This document shows positions 44,662 through 53,940 of a stretch of 64,000 nt of DNA, one piece after another; the first letter of the stretch is position 1, and each line of letters starts with the position of its first letter. The notes below the pieces were generated by a model. That model was given only the letters and a program-made list of their open reading frames with translations. It was not told where the DNA came from and searched no databases. Location of the stretch: the NCBI GenBank assembly GCA_040004035.1, contig JAMPLN010000011.1. One strand, given 5' to 3'. Source of the stretch: Microcoleus vaginatus_C (GTDB taxonomy: Bacteria > Cyanobacteriota > Cyanobacteriia > Cyanobacteriales > Microcoleaceae). A program made the translations under genes and the position numbers.

Positions 44662-45049
44662 TAAGTTGATTAACCATTTAATTAACCCTAATTAAGTAGG
44701 TCAACCTCAAAAAACCGAACACCGAGAAACCCGATTTTTGTATGGGCGGTGCCAAGAGTGCCGGCCCTTCCGGGTTTCTAGCCTCTCCCTCGCCTGGAGC
44801 AAATTAAGGCGGTTGGGCTTTAACCGCATTCTAGCGAAAGCCGATGGTGGCAGGAAATATCGATCGCGCGTATCGAACTCCAATCAAACTCAACCTGCCA
44901 TCGACCCTGGCCAAAGCGCCCAAAAACCCCTGTGCGCCAGCGATCCCACTATTTTTGATTTTTTTGGGAAATATACTTGAAAATTCCTGAACTGCGTGCT
45001 ATAGTCAAAAGGTTTGAGACATTATGAGTTAGAGGTAAAACCCCGCAGA

Positions 45050-45472
45050 ATGAAACAATTGGGAACCCATCTGGTCGCTGATGCTTGGCAGTCTCCTGGA
45101 GACCTGCTTAACGATCCGGAACGTATCCGCCGCGCCATACTCGATGCGATCGAAGCCGGAGGAGCTACTCTCATCGATTTGTGCGTACACCAGTTTAGTC
45201 CTCACGGAGTGACGGCTACTGCTACTTTGGCCGAGTCTCATATAGCAATCCATACTTGGCCTGAACACGGTTATTTTGCTGCAGACTTATTTTTCTGCGG
45301 AGCCGGCGACCCTCACCGAGCCATGAAGGTGCTACAGACTGCTTTGGAAGCTAAACAGGTAAAACTCACTGAGTTCACGCGCGGTTTCGAGCCAGGGGTG
45401 GGAATCGTAGGTTCTGCTTGTGAAGAGCAGTATGCCCCTCGTTCAGTAGAAACGAGTGCCGCCAGAGGATGA
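45050..45472 (+). CDS. speD: S-adenosylmethionine decarboxylase proenzyme
   Basis: 140 residues from ATG 45050 (MKQLGTHLVADAW, the usual beginning); the frame is open to 45014, adding 12 basic residues without family likeness. The self-cleavage site that makes the pyruvoyl group is Glu-Ser in LAESHIAIHTWPE, followed by HGYFAADLFFCG with the catalytic His and Cys. It makes decarboxylated SAM for spermidine. The C-terminus is about 15 residues longer than most bacterial SpeD. A hairpin ends the unit. Confidence 0.93.
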   Translation: MKQLGTHLVADAWQSPGDLLNDPERIRRAILDAIEAGGATLIDLCVHQFSPHGVTATATLAESHIAIHTWPEHGYFAADLFFCGAGDPHRAMKVLQTALEAKQVKLTEFTRGFEPGVGIVGSACEEQYAPRSVETSAARG

Positions 45473-45519
45473 TGGCCAATTAGCGTAACTTTGAACAATT
45501 TATGCTAGGTTTTGTTTAA

Positions 45520-45545
45520 AATCCCACGGCTTGAGCCGTGGGATT
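45520..45545. terminator. palindromic terminator between speD and the convergent gene
   Basis: AATCCCACGGCT (45520-45531) pairs perfectly with AGCCGTGGGATT (45534-45545). It stands 47 bases after speD and 11 bases before the end of the minus-strand gene, so it can work for both. T-runs are short. The ATCCCACGGCTTGAGCCG palindrome is a common dispersed type. Confidence 0.65.
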
Positions 45546-45556
45546 CTTGTTGGAAT

Positions 45557-46153
45557 TTACTTTTTCATTAATAAAGGGCGGACAACTAAATAACCTGCAC
45601 CGAAAGCTGCAATCACAATCAGAAAAATCGCGATGGCCAACCACAATCCGCTTAAGTCTGAGGCTTTTTTGGGTTGAGAGCGCACACGGTAAGGAGTTTC
45701 CGGCACCTCTGTAAATAATTTTTCGGGAAGTGGCTGCGACATCGAGGCGGGTATGGGCTCCGGGTCCGGTAGTGGGAAGGGGAAAGCCACTGTCTGAGGT
45801 GGTTGAGGTATGGCAGAGTTAGTCTGCGAGGTTGCAGGTGGTGAGGGCGGAGGTTCAATGCTGAAATTGAATTTGACTGACGGCATTTGAGGCATCCCTG
45901 TCTGGGTGACGCTCTGAGCCGAGTTGACTACTTGCTGTAACTGTTGGGATACTTGAACTACTGTTTCTACTTCTCGCCGCAGTTGTTGATTTTGTTGGAC
46001 TAATTGCTGATTGTGGGTTTTGAGGGAGTCCACCATCGCTTGGGCTGCTTGCAGCTCTGCCGTGACTTCTCGATAGAGGGAAATCGGTACTGATGGAGAG
46101 TAACTATTTGAGTTTTCAGGGGAAGTATTGTCAGATAAGGTAGTATTTTGCAT
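45557..46153 (-). CDS. tail-anchored coiled-coil membrane protein
   Basis: 198 residues. N-terminal Ser/Asn-rich 20 residues, a coiled coil (about 28-78, with HNQQLVQQNQQLRREVE), a long Pro-rich linker and one C-terminal transmembrane helix (about 172-193: LWLAIAIFLIVIAAFGAGYL) followed by a few basic residues. Only the tail is in the membrane. Family not recognised; similar proteins occur in cyanobacteria without known function. Confidence 0.6.
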   Translation of the reverse strand: MQNTTLSDNTSPENSNSYSPSVPISLYREVTAELQAAQAMVDSLKTHNQQLVQQNQQLRREVETVVQVSQQLQQVVNSAQSVTQTGMPQMPSVKFNFSIEPPPSPPATSQTNSAIPQPPQTVAFPFPLPDPEPIPASMSQPLPEKLFTEVPETPYRVRSQPKKASDLSGLWLAIAIFLIVIAAFGAGYLVVRPLLMKK

Positions 46154-46298
46154 AATTGTAGATGGCGAGGGTGAACTTGTTTTAGTTTAGCCTGAGAGTA
46201 TTTGCAATTAGATCGATCGCAACACAATTCGTCAAGATATTTGTTACAGATATTGAACGTAAATTTAATTTAATGTTACAAGTTTTTAGTCAATCGCT

Positions 46299-46718
46299 AT
46301 GAACAACTACGCACCGGAACAAAGTATGTCGCAAAAGTCAAGCACCGAGGAAATGAAATACGGCGAACGCCAGATATTGGAAGGGGAGTTAATTACTTTC
46401 CCGAATCCGCGAGTCGGGCGGCGCTACTCAATTAACATTACTTTGCCGGAGTTTACTTGCAAGTGTCCATTTTCTGGCTATCCAGATTTTGCGACAATTC
46501 ACGTTACTTACGTGCCAGACGAGCGGGTGGTAGAGTTAAAGGCGCTGAAACTGTACGTTAACAGTTATCGCGATCGCTACATTTCTCACGAAGAATCGAT
46601 CAATCAAATTTTAGACGATTTTGTGGCGGCTTGCGCGCCCCTAGAAGCGACGATTAAGGGCGATTTTTCGCCGCGGGGGAACGTCCACACCGTGATTGAG
46701 GTGTCGCACCAGAAGTAG
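46299..46718 (+). CDS. queF: NADPH-dependent preQ0 reductase (type I QueF)
   Basis: 139 residues, normal for the short QueF. It reduces the nitrile of 7-cyano-7-deazaguanine to preQ1 for queuosine in tRNA. The catalytic Cys is in FTCKCPFSGYPDFA, the NADPH/substrate segment is VELKALKLY, and the end has FSPRGN. ATG 46299 starts it; an ATG nine codons on is also possible. Its neighbours are not tRNA-modification genes. Confidence 0.94.
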   Translation: MNNYAPEQSMSQKSSTEEMKYGERQILEGELITFPNPRVGRRYSINITLPEFTCKCPFSGYPDFATIHVTYVPDERVVELKALKLYVNSYRDRYISHEESINQILDDFVAACAPLEATIKGDFSPRGNVHTVIEVSHQK

Positions 46719-47204
46719 GGTGGGTATTAGCTGTTGTGGCATTGAGATTTAATTGTGGGGTGGCGTTGAAGCGCACCCCACAATAGTTTTAAGAAATAGG
46801 ATTGTTAATAAAATTAGTAAGTAATTGTAGGCTGCGTCAGGGCAGCCCTCTCAAGCGAGTCAAAAAGTCGTTCAAACGCTTAAAATCTCGTAGTTGGTAG
46901 GGTGTACACTAAGTATCGGTTGAGTTTGTCGCCCACCGAAGATCACCGATTTACCGGCGTTTCAGCATTTTGATTTTTAAACCCAAACTCCGTCTAGCAA
47001 TTTTCATTACTTGAAATTTGAAAAATCCGAACGTGAAATAGCGGTTTTATGGTTGTTCTCAGCTTCACATTAACCACCTCGACATATCTGGCAACGCGCA
47101 CGCTACAAACTCAACTAATCTTGTTGATATTTATAGTTGGTGTAAGGTGCGCTAGGCGCACCCTACGGTTAGCTTTGACTTGCCACAGAAGTCGGGGCGA
47201 TTCC
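46719..47204. other. 486-base gap with one small palindrome
   Basis: GGTGCGC (47146-47152) and GCGCACC (47156-47162) form a short hairpin within GTGCGCTAGGCGCACCCTAC text, a type that recurs near 1915, 52327 and 54217 in partial form. No gene seen. Confidence 0.5.
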
Positions 47205-48605
47205 CTACGGGATAGCTTCGCTTAACGCACTTTTTTCCTCTGCTGTTTTCGATTCTGCCAACTTGTCCAAAATCTCCACAACTTCTCTTTCAAAACTCAC
47301 CTGAGCGCGATTTGTGCGCCCGCCGACGTATAGTTTGCCGTCCTTTTCCAAAGCCCAAATCTGCGAGTGAGACAGATAGCTCATCAGCACGCTCAGCATC
47401 AGCAACCCGAAGCCAGTATAAACGATGGGAATGCCCGGATCGGCTTTAATTTGCAATCCCGTACTGCCTACAACTTCGTCAATTGTCAGCATGACTCCAT
47501 TAACTTCTACGGCCGTTCCTGCGCGAACTGTAGTTAACAATTTGCCATCTGTACCGTACACTAACATCGTTCCTTGCAAGTCTTTTGCTAGCAGAGAAAC
47601 TCCCGCACTCAAATCTGGTTTTGTCGGAATCCAAGCACCCCAAATCCGGCCTTTACCTTGAGTGTCTAGCTGAGCCATTGGTAATTGTAAAACCGGGCTT
47701 TTGTTGAGGCGAACTCGCACGGCGGCTATTGCCCAATCTGCTTGATAAAATGTGACTCCCCGGTATCTGAGGGGCTCGTTAACGTGAATGGTTTTGCGAT
47801 CGACTTCTTGGCCTGTTTTGTCCAAAACTGACAGGTCAGAGTAAAATTGGTCGATGCCGCCTTCGGGAGTATAATCAATCCAAAACCGATTAACTCGCAT
47901 CGACCAATCCTTCGGTATTTGTGGCCCCGCCCAAGGCCCCGCATCCAGGATATTCTGCACCTGAAATGTTTCGCCGCTGGGAACCATTTCTTGACCGAGA
48001 AATCCCGTCATCGCGCCCCACATCGACCCAGCTAAAATAATTAGCATACTGGCGTGAACAATAATCGGGCCGATTTTGCCAATTATTCCCTTGCGGGCAT
48101 AAACTTTTTCGCCTTCTCGAAATATGCGGTAGTTTTTTTGCTGCAAAAGTGGTTCTAACGAACTTAAACCAACTGTTTCTAATTCCGCACTGAGAGCTAA
48201 TTTTTCAAACTGCTTTGGTTCTTCATAAAATTTCCAGCGGCGGGCGGCTTTTAATGCTGGAAATTGTCGGGTAAATGTACAAGCTGTTAAGCTGCTTCCG
48301 AACAAAATTAGAATTGACAAAAACCACCAAGTGCGGTACACATGGTCTAGTCCTGCAATTAGCACAACTTTCCACGTTAGGAAGCCGAACAAAGCGGGGT
48401 GTTCTGGATAGTTAGATTGGTAAAAGGGTACTGATTGACCTTGTTCGATGACAGTGCCGGAAATGCTGAAAAATGCGATCGCCAGCAGCAAGATAATTGC
48501 CAGCCGCAAATCTGCTAGCACCGGCAAGATTTCTCGCTTGAAAAACCTTTGAGGGGCAGTCGCCCAGTTTGATAGTTTAGATAGAAATACTTCTTTTGAT
48601 GTCAT
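47205..48605 (-). CDS. ccs1: cytochrome c biogenesis protein Ccs1/ResB
   Basis: 466 residues with three N-terminal helices (about 32-48, 76-100 and 165-185), a large lumenal domain and a fourth helix near 395-415. The text LRLAIILLLAIAFFSISGTVIEQGQ near the start and the HASMLIILAGSMWG helix with its His are typical. With CcsA it delivers and attaches haem to apocytochromes c on the lumenal side (system II). ccdA lies upstream on the same strand, 345 bases away, with unusual repeats between. Confidence 0.93.
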   Translation of the reverse strand: MTSKEVFLSKLSNWATAPQRFFKREILPVLADLRLAIILLLAIAFFSISGTVIEQGQSVPFYQSNYPEHPALFGFLTWKVVLIAGLDHVYRTWWFLSILILFGSSLTACTFTRQFPALKAARRWKFYEEPKQFEKLALSAELETVGLSSLEPLLQQKNYRIFREGEKVYARKGIIGKIGPIIVHASMLIILAGSMWGAMTGFLGQEMVPSGETFQVQNILDAGPWAGPQIPKDWSMRVNRFWIDYTPEGGIDQFYSDLSVLDKTGQEVDRKTIHVNEPLRYRGVTFYQADWAIAAVRVRLNKSPVLQLPMAQLDTQGKGRIWGAWIPTKPDLSAGVSLLAKDLQGTMLVYGTDGKLLTTVRAGTAVEVNGVMLTIDEVVGSTGLQIKADPGIPIVYTGFGLLMLSVLMSYLSHSQIWALEKDGKLYVGGRTNRAQVSFEREVVEILDKLAESKTAEEKSALSEAIP

Positions 48606-48615
48606 TGGTAATTAT

Positions 48616-48701
48616 GAAGGAAGTTCGGCAACGGATTTTGTAACGGATGTAACGGATGGAAGGAAGTTCGGCAACGGATTTTGTAACGGATGTAACGGAT
48701 G
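48616..48701. repeat. 43-bp direct repeat, two copies
   Basis: Units 48616-48658 and 48659-48701 are identical and begin GAAGGAAGTTCGGCAACGG; inside each, GTAACGGAT recurs. They start 11 bases before the ccs1 ATG, so the second copy lengthens its leader. Confidence 0.9.
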
Positions 48702-48808
48702 GAAGAAGGAAGAAGAAAGAAAGAAAGAGGAGGGAACAACAAAAAATGAAGAAAATATTATTATTTTTATCGAGCAAGTCTCAATCAATTTTGAAGTCTT
48801 TCTCTTTT

Positions 48809-48848
48809 CTTCCTTCCTTCCTTCCTTCCTTCCTTCCTTCCTTCCTTC
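48809..48848. repeat. (CTTC)10 microsatellite
   Basis: Ten uninterrupted CTTC units. Directly after it, 48845-48873 is the reverse complement of the CGAACCGCGAAG repeat at 14755. On the minus strand it reads (GAAG)10, purine-rich, upstream of ccs1. Confidence 0.95.
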
Positions 48849-48950
48849 GTGTTCTTCGCGTCTTCGCGGTTCGTTAAAAAAAACTTAATTCACGCATTCC
48901 ATAGTGATTGCTATATCTCTAAATAAGGACTGAAGTCCTGAGAACGAAAG

Positions 48951-49682
48951 TTACGCGGGAAGGATGCGGGAAAGCAGAGAGAAAACGCCAAATCCTACTA
49001 GCAAAACGCCGCTAACAGGCGTAATCCAACTCGACCACCGACGTAATTCTAACAACTTTTTAATGCTAGCAGTGAAAGTACCTGCTATAATCAGCGGAGC
49101 GACGTAGCCAGCAGCATAAAACAGCAGCAATACACCACCTAAAACTGTATCCCCCGTTTTGGAAACCCAAGCTAAGAGTGTAGCTAAAACCGGAGTGCTG
49201 CAGGGAGACGCTACTAAACCAAAAGTTAAGCCCAATAAGTACGATCGCACGCCAGCCGGCAAATCTTTCGGCACCCACCCCACAGCATCGAAAGATGGCA
49301 TTTGCAAGGGTAAAGCTTCGAGTAAATTCAGCCCCATTAGAATAGCAATAATGCTGACAAGAATTGGCAAACCCAGGCCAATTTTGCCGTAAACTTGTCC
49401 GGCGAATGATGCTACAATGCCTAAACCCGCAAGGGTTGTGGCCAATCCCAGGGAAAACCACGCAGACTGGGCGGCAGCTTGCAGGCGGCTTTTTGCTTCG
49501 TATCCACCGATGTAGCCGATCGTGATCGGCAACATTGAAAGCATACAGGGCGTTAAGCTCGTTAGCAACCCTGCCAGAAAGATGACTCCGACGCTGACTA
49601 AACTGAGGTTTGTCAGTTGAGTATTGACTAAATTATTAGCAAATTGTGCGAGTTGGTAAAGTTGAGTTTGCAGGGTTTCCAT
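48951..49682 (-). CDS. ccdA: cytochrome c biogenesis protein CcdA
   Basis: 243 residues with six likely membrane helices. The two redox cysteines are in LTSLTPCMLSMLP and LVASPCSTPVLA. CcdA passes reducing power across the thylakoid membrane to keep apocytochrome haem sites reduced, partnering Ccs1/CcsA. It precedes ccs1 on the same strand, and the functional link supports co-regulation in spite of the repeat-filled gap. Confidence 0.93.
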   Translation of the reverse strand: METLQTQLYQLAQFANNLVNTQLTNLSLVSVGVIFLAGLLTSLTPCMLSMLPITIGYIGGYEAKSRLQAAAQSAWFSLGLATTLAGLGIVASFAGQVYGKIGLGLPILVSIIAILMGLNLLEALPLQMPSFDAVGWVPKDLPAGVRSYLLGLTFGLVASPCSTPVLATLLAWVSKTGDTVLGGVLLLFYAAGYVAPLIIAGTFTASIKKLLELRRWSSWITPVSGVLLVGFGVFSLLSRILPA

Positions 49683-49689
49683 CAGTCGA

Positions 49690-49813
49690 TTTTAGATTTT
49701 AGATTTTAGATTTTAGATTTTAGATTGACTCCACAGTCGATCAATTTTAGATTTTAGATTTTAGATTGACTCCACAGTCTATCGATTTTAAATTTTAGAT
49801 TTTAGATTTTAGA
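49690..49813. repeat. nested STRR array (ATTTTAG)n
   Basis: Five ATTTTAG units (49690-49724), spacer ATTGACTCCACAGTCGATCA, three units (49744-49764), spacer ATTGACTCCACAGTCTATCG, then ATTTTAA and three more units. The spacer is itself repeated, so a larger block was duplicated. Similar heptamer arrays are at 56279-56313 and, inverted, 56611-56631. Confidence 0.9.
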
Positions 49814-50001
49814 GAGACTCTACAGATGAATCTGGGAGTTTAAACTAAATATCTAATATTTTTGCTCTTCACGACTCCTGTCGGGGGCTTGTACCCCTAG
49901 GCAGGTGACTTCAGGTTCGGGGCTGTTCTGGCTTTGTTGAAAATTGTAACAGATGCGCGCAGGTTCGGTTTGAGATTTAAGATTTTAGCGATATTTACTG
50001 G

Positions 50002-50169
50002 TTGGGAGTTGAAAGGTCGATCGCACCCTGGTTGAAATTAATATCTTGACAGCATCCTCAACAAGCTGTTGGCAACGGGCGCAGCTTGGGAGTTAAAAGG
50101 TCGATCGCACCCTGGTTTAAATTGATATCTTGACAGCATCCTCAACAAGCTGTTGGCAACGGGCGCAGC
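50002..50169. repeat. 84-bp tandem repeat, two copies
   Basis: Units 50002-50085 and 50086-50169 differ at only about four positions. Each has GGTCGATCGCACCCTGG at the start and ACAAGCTGTTGGCAACGGGC near the end. No coding potential. It lies between ccdA's upstream STRR array and the end of the pentapeptide gene. Confidence 0.9.
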
Positions 50170-50248
50170 TACACCCGATAATTCCTTGACTGCGAAATCG
50201 GCCCGAAAGCCTGTTGTGGAAATTATTCAAACAGACTTTAATTTTACT

Positions 50249-50965
50249 CTACTTTAAATTAAAGCCACTTTCTTCATTAATAGACCCGTCCGGCATTATT
50301 GCCCCTGCCAGCACCGCACCTCTGAGATTTGCTCCCGTTAAAATAGCGCCTTCTAAATTAGCATTGCTCAAATTTGTGACTTGTTTGGAACCTCGGAAAA
50401 AGAAGCTGTGCAAGTCAGCACCTGTTAAATTAGTGTCTGCCAAATTAGCATATTGCAAGTCAGCACCGTGCAGCGTCGCATCCATTAAATTAGCTTGGGA
50501 AAGATTGCTTCCCCAAAGTCGAGAATCTAAGACATTAGCATCCTGTAAATTGGCGCGGCTCAGATTTGCCAAAGTCAGATTAGCATCCCACAACTTCGTG
50601 CTGTTGAAATTAGCTTCGGTCAAATTAGAGCGACTGAGATCCGTGCCTAAAATATCAGCATTTGCTAAATTAGCGCCGGTGAGATCTGCGTCAGAAAGAT
50701 CCGCATCTTTTAAGTTAGCACCGGACAGATTAGCCCCGGACAAATTAGCGCCGCTCAAATTGGCTTCTTGGAGATTAGCGCCCCGCAAATCGACAGCGCT
50801 CAAATCGCATTGCTTCCACAGAAAGCTGACGCACCAATTATCTTTTAATAGCTGACTCAGATCCTCCGAATTTGCGGCCATGACAGGAGGAGTTAAGTAG
50901 AGAGTGAACAGGACGATCGCCAACACCGCCGCGAAGAAAGTTTTCAACCTCATAACTCTTTTCAT
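50249..50965 (-). CDS. exported pentapeptide-repeat protein
   Basis: 238 residues from ATG 50965 (a GTG two codons earlier is possible). A signal peptide (MKRVMRLKTFFAAVLAIVLF, cleavage near MAA) is followed by a segment with two Cys (NWCVSFLWKQC, likely a disulfide) and about 30 pentapeptide units (ANLSGANLSG type). It should lie in the thylakoid lumen or periplasm. Lumenal pentapeptide proteins are known in cyanobacteria and chloroplasts, with unclear roles. Confidence 0.88.
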   Translation of the reverse strand: MKRVMRLKTFFAAVLAIVLFTLYLTPPVMAANSEDLSQLLKDNWCVSFLWKQCDLSAVDLRGANLQEANLSGANLSGANLSGANLKDADLSDADLTGANLANADILGTDLSRSNLTEANFNSTKLWDANLTLANLSRANLQDANVLDSRLWGSNLSQANLMDATLHGADLQYANLADTNLTGADLHSFFFRGSKQVTNLSNANLEGAILTGANLRGAVLAGAIMPDGSINEESGFNLK

Positions 50966-50971
50966 TGACAC

Positions 50972-51519
50972 TAAGTTGCGCCATAAATTATTGATGTCTA
51001 ATCAAAGCATAGCAAATAATCTGCAACTTCCCTCAGCAAGATTACTCAAAAATATTAGTGTAGTGAAAGGTTAATCAGGGTTGGCGCAGGCACAAACTTA
51101 ACTCAGCCAGTCTTAGACGCGCTTTGAGCTAGAAACCCGGTTGCTTCACAGATGCCTCGCTGCCAAACTAATTTTTTTCCTAAAAACCCGGTATAAGATG
51201 ACCGCAAGTTCGAGCGCGATTTACCGACAGAATATCGCTAAAAAGTAATACTTGCAGCAGGCAGTTGCGATCGCTTCCCCAGGGGCATACCTGCAAACAA
51301 TCGTGGTATAAACTGCTCAATATAGGAATCAAAAAACCGCTCCTCTAGCCTACAAGCCTTATATTTAAAGGGTTCTAGACGCAACAATTTTTGTTAATTG
51401 CGATCGGCATCACTAACTAAGCCCAACTTTCATCACACAAGTCAAGCCCCAGCATCACGACATCGCATCAAACTTATCACGTTCCTGAGACTACGGATAT
51501 CACTGTCAGTAGCTGAAGT
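50972..51519. other. 548-base gap, half-copies of the ACCCGG repeat
   Basis: AAACCCGGTTGCTTC at about 51129 and AAAAACCCGGT at about 51183 belong to the dispersed repeat family noted at 35862. No gene seen. The last 100 bases presumably hold the TPR gene promoter. Confidence 0.5.
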
Positions 51520-52275
51520 ATGGAGGAAAATAAGAGCATACAGTTGAACACCACTCCTCCCATGCCTACTATCCCCCTTCTCCCAAGCCAATTAGTTGTC
51601 ACAACTATTTTCAATTCGATCGAATCTTTGGGATTCACTAATATTGCAGGCAAAGTATTTTCGGGTGAGCAAGCTGAATCCCGACAAGAAGCAAATTTAA
51701 AAGTTAGTACCAAAAAGTTTTACACTCAGGGTTTAAAAAATCTCGAACAACAAGACTTGCACGGCGCTATTAAAAATTTTACTGCCACAATTAACATTAA
51801 TCCGCAATTCGCGTCAGCTTACAACGATCGCGGTGTGGCCCGCTACAAATTAGGCTACAAGCAATCGGCGATCGAAGATTTAACTACCGCCATCGAACTC
51901 AATCCTTACCGAGCCAAGTATTACAGCAATCGGGGGTTTATGCTGACTCGTTTAAAAGATTATACTGCGGCGATCGCAGATTACACCTCGGCACTCCTGC
52001 TCAACCCCAATTTAACCCAAGCTTACTTTAACCGAGGCGCTATCCGCCTGCAAATGGAAAATTCCCTCGCAGCACTAGCGGATTTTGAGTCCGCAATTCG
52101 CCTCGATCGCGATTTTGCTAAAGCTTACTTTAACCGAGGACTGACTAGATATAAATTGAGAGAGGTTCAGGGAGCATTTGAGGATTTTCAGAAAGCGGCA
52201 GGCCTTTTTAAGCTGCAGGGGAGAATGGATTATTATCAAGAGGCCGTTTCTAAAATTACAAAGCTATGGTGTTAG
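51520..52275 (+). CDS. tetratricopeptide-repeat protein
   Basis: 251 residues. After about 60 polar residues there are five TPR units (from about residue 66: YTQGLKNLEQQDLHGAIKNF, then AYNDRGVARYKLGYKQSAIE, YYSNRGFMLTRLKDYTAAIA, AYFNRGAIRLQMENSLAALA, AYFNRGLTRYKLREVQGAFE). They form a superhelix for protein-protein contacts. No enzymatic domain. Its 3' half was copied in the nearby tandem duplication (53885-54183). Confidence 0.88.
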   Translation: MEENKSIQLNTTPPMPTIPLLPSQLVVTTIFNSIESLGFTNIAGKVFSGEQAESRQEANLKVSTKKFYTQGLKNLEQQDLHGAIKNFTATININPQFASAYNDRGVARYKLGYKQSAIEDLTTAIELNPYRAKYYSNRGFMLTRLKDYTAAIADYTSALLLNPNLTQAYFNRGAIRLQMENSLAALADFESAIRLDRDFAKAYFNRGLTRYKLREVQGAFEDFQKAAGLFKLQGRMDYYQEAVSKITKLWC

Positions 52276-52384
52276 TTGAATTTGGCAATTGGGAATTGGG
52301 AATTGGGAATTGGCAATTAATAATCAGGTAAGGTGCACCGAAGAGCACCCTACACCTATAATTATTGCGTCAGTCTTGTTAAAG

Positions 52385-53725
52385 TTAGCCAATACTCAAG
52401 GCGGCGTCTCTGGAAGGCAAGTTATCCAAAAGGTAAGCACTAGAAAAGTTAATTTCAAAAGCAGCATTTTGAACTGCTGCAGGAGTGGCATTTTGAACCA
52501 CAGCCAAAGTGACTCCTCCAAATTGAATGAGTGTGTTGCTGCCAGATTGCGTGAATGAGGTGTTGGATAAAGGGCTGGTTAAGCCAATACGATCGCCATC
52601 TCCCGGCCTAAAATCAAGAATTATATCGCTCGTCCCATCCAACTCCAGAATTTCACCCGTAAGCCGAACAAAAGTATCTGCACCTGCGCCACCAGTGAGA
52701 GTATCGCTGTCACTATCGCCGATTAAAACATCGTTACCATCGCCGCCGATTAAAACATCATTTCCTCTGCCACCTCGCAAAAAGTCGTCACCAGCATCGC
52801 CATTGAGATTATCGTCGCCGAGATTTCCGTTGATAATATCGTTGTCAACACCGCCGCTAATGGAGTCGTTACCTTTGCCGCCTCTGAGAAAGTCGTCGCC
52901 TTCTTCGCCCGTGATGGTATCGTTGCCTTGGCTGCCGTTAATTCCATCACCATACGTGGCTTCACCGAGGATGCGATCGTTTGCGCTACCTCCCACTACA
53001 CCGCCGGGATTTTGCTCATAGTCTTGGGGAGTGACTTGATAGTTGTTCGGGGTGTTGGCCAATCTGAGGGGTCGCAAAGGCAGATTTGCCAAATTGGTAA
53101 TGTTAATGGAATCGTTAAGGAAATCAACATCGGTAATGATGCTAGAAACCCGGCTGGGGACGATTCCGTCAATGACTTTTGCAGTCGAAATGCGATCGCC
53201 CTGCTGCACCGCATTCACCGTTTCAAAACCTCCAATAACGTTGCCAAAAACAGCATAACTACCGTCCAAAAATGGCAACTCATCCAAAGCAAAATAAAAC
53301 TGCGAAGAAGCCGAATCCAAAGCATTAGAACGAGCCATTGCCACGGCCCCGCGAGTGTGCTGCAACTGCGGCGTCTGGGTTACAATTTGGTTGTAAACAG
53401 GTTGCGCGGCCCCTTGCGGCTTGATTTCCAAAGGAATAAAACGCGGCTGATTGGTATCCGGATCTATAAAACTACCTGTTCCCAATTGACTTGCTGGAAT
53501 TGTAGTATCTCTGCTGCGCGGATCGCCTCCTTGCACCACAAAAGGCTCTGGCTGGCGCACAACTCGGTGAAACATCACCCCGTCGTAAATGCCACGTTCA
53601 ACTAAGTCAACAAAATTTCCCCCAGTAATCGGGGCATTAGTGCCGTCTACTTCGATCGTAACGGGTTGACCGTTAATTATCTGGACTACTATAGCTTTGC
53701 CTGTTAACGGGAGTGCAGCGCTCAT
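52385..53725 (-). CDS. cyclophilin-type peptidyl-prolyl isomerase fused to RTX repeats (copy 1)
   Basis: 446 residues. The cyclophilin domain (about 1-195) has FVDLVERGIYDGVMFHRVV, FVVQGGDPRSR and SSQFYFALDELPFLDG, with the Arg, Phe and Gln of the active site. A linker leads to RTX nonapeptides (about 245-345: GNDTITGEEGDDFLRGG type, binding Ca2+), then a conserved tail DFRPGDGDRIGL. No signal peptide; RTX proteins are usually exported by type I secretion through the C-terminus, or act at the surface. Near-identical in its first 199 residues to copy 2. Confidence 0.88.
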   Translation of the reverse strand: MSAALPLTGKAIVVQIINGQPVTIEVDGTNAPITGGNFVDLVERGIYDGVMFHRVVRQPEPFVVQGGDPRSRDTTIPASQLGTGSFIDPDTNQPRFIPLEIKPQGAAQPVYNQIVTQTPQLQHTRGAVAMARSNALDSASSQFYFALDELPFLDGSYAVFGNVIGGFETVNAVQQGDRISTAKVIDGIVPSRVSSIITDVDFLNDSINITNLANLPLRPLRLANTPNNYQVTPQDYEQNPGGVVGGSANDRILGEATYGDGINGSQGNDTITGEEGDDFLRGGKGNDSISGGVDNDIINGNLGDDNLNGDAGDDFLRGGRGNDVLIGGDGNDVLIGDSDSDTLTGGAGADTFVRLTGEILELDGTSDIILDFRPGDGDRIGLTSPLSNTSFTQSGSNTLIQFGGVTLAVVQNATPAAVQNAAFEINFSSAYLLDNLPSRDAALSIG

Positions 53726-53844
53726 GGGTAAATTGCTATTTGAGTGAGTGAGCTTTGGGTTTTAGAAGCAATCCGCGAATTGCCCTTACCCATTTAATCA
53801 GAAAACTGTAAACTTGTCTTAAGTACAGTTCTACTTCTAAATTT

Positions 53845-53940
53845 ATGATGTCCCGTCGCAAGTTTTTTAGCACTTTATTGGCAAGCGGATTACAACTCGG
53901 CACTGCTGCTTCGCCTCAATTTAACCCAAGCTTACTTTAA
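53845..53940 (+). pseudogene. chimeric scrap: peroxiredoxin start joined to TPR text
   Basis: 31 codons. The first 13 (MMSRRKFFSTLLA) are those of the peroxiredoxin at 55723; then, at the duplication junction, out-of-frame TPR sequence follows and stops at TAA 53938. It would be translated as a signal-like stub and is very likely meaningless. Confidence 0.8.

Noticed and set aside
48616..48848. Possible CRISPR-like array from the 43-bp repeats and nearby tract
   Set aside because: The 43-bp units are directly adjacent with no spacers, and the CTTC tract is a simple microsatellite. No cas genes are in the window.
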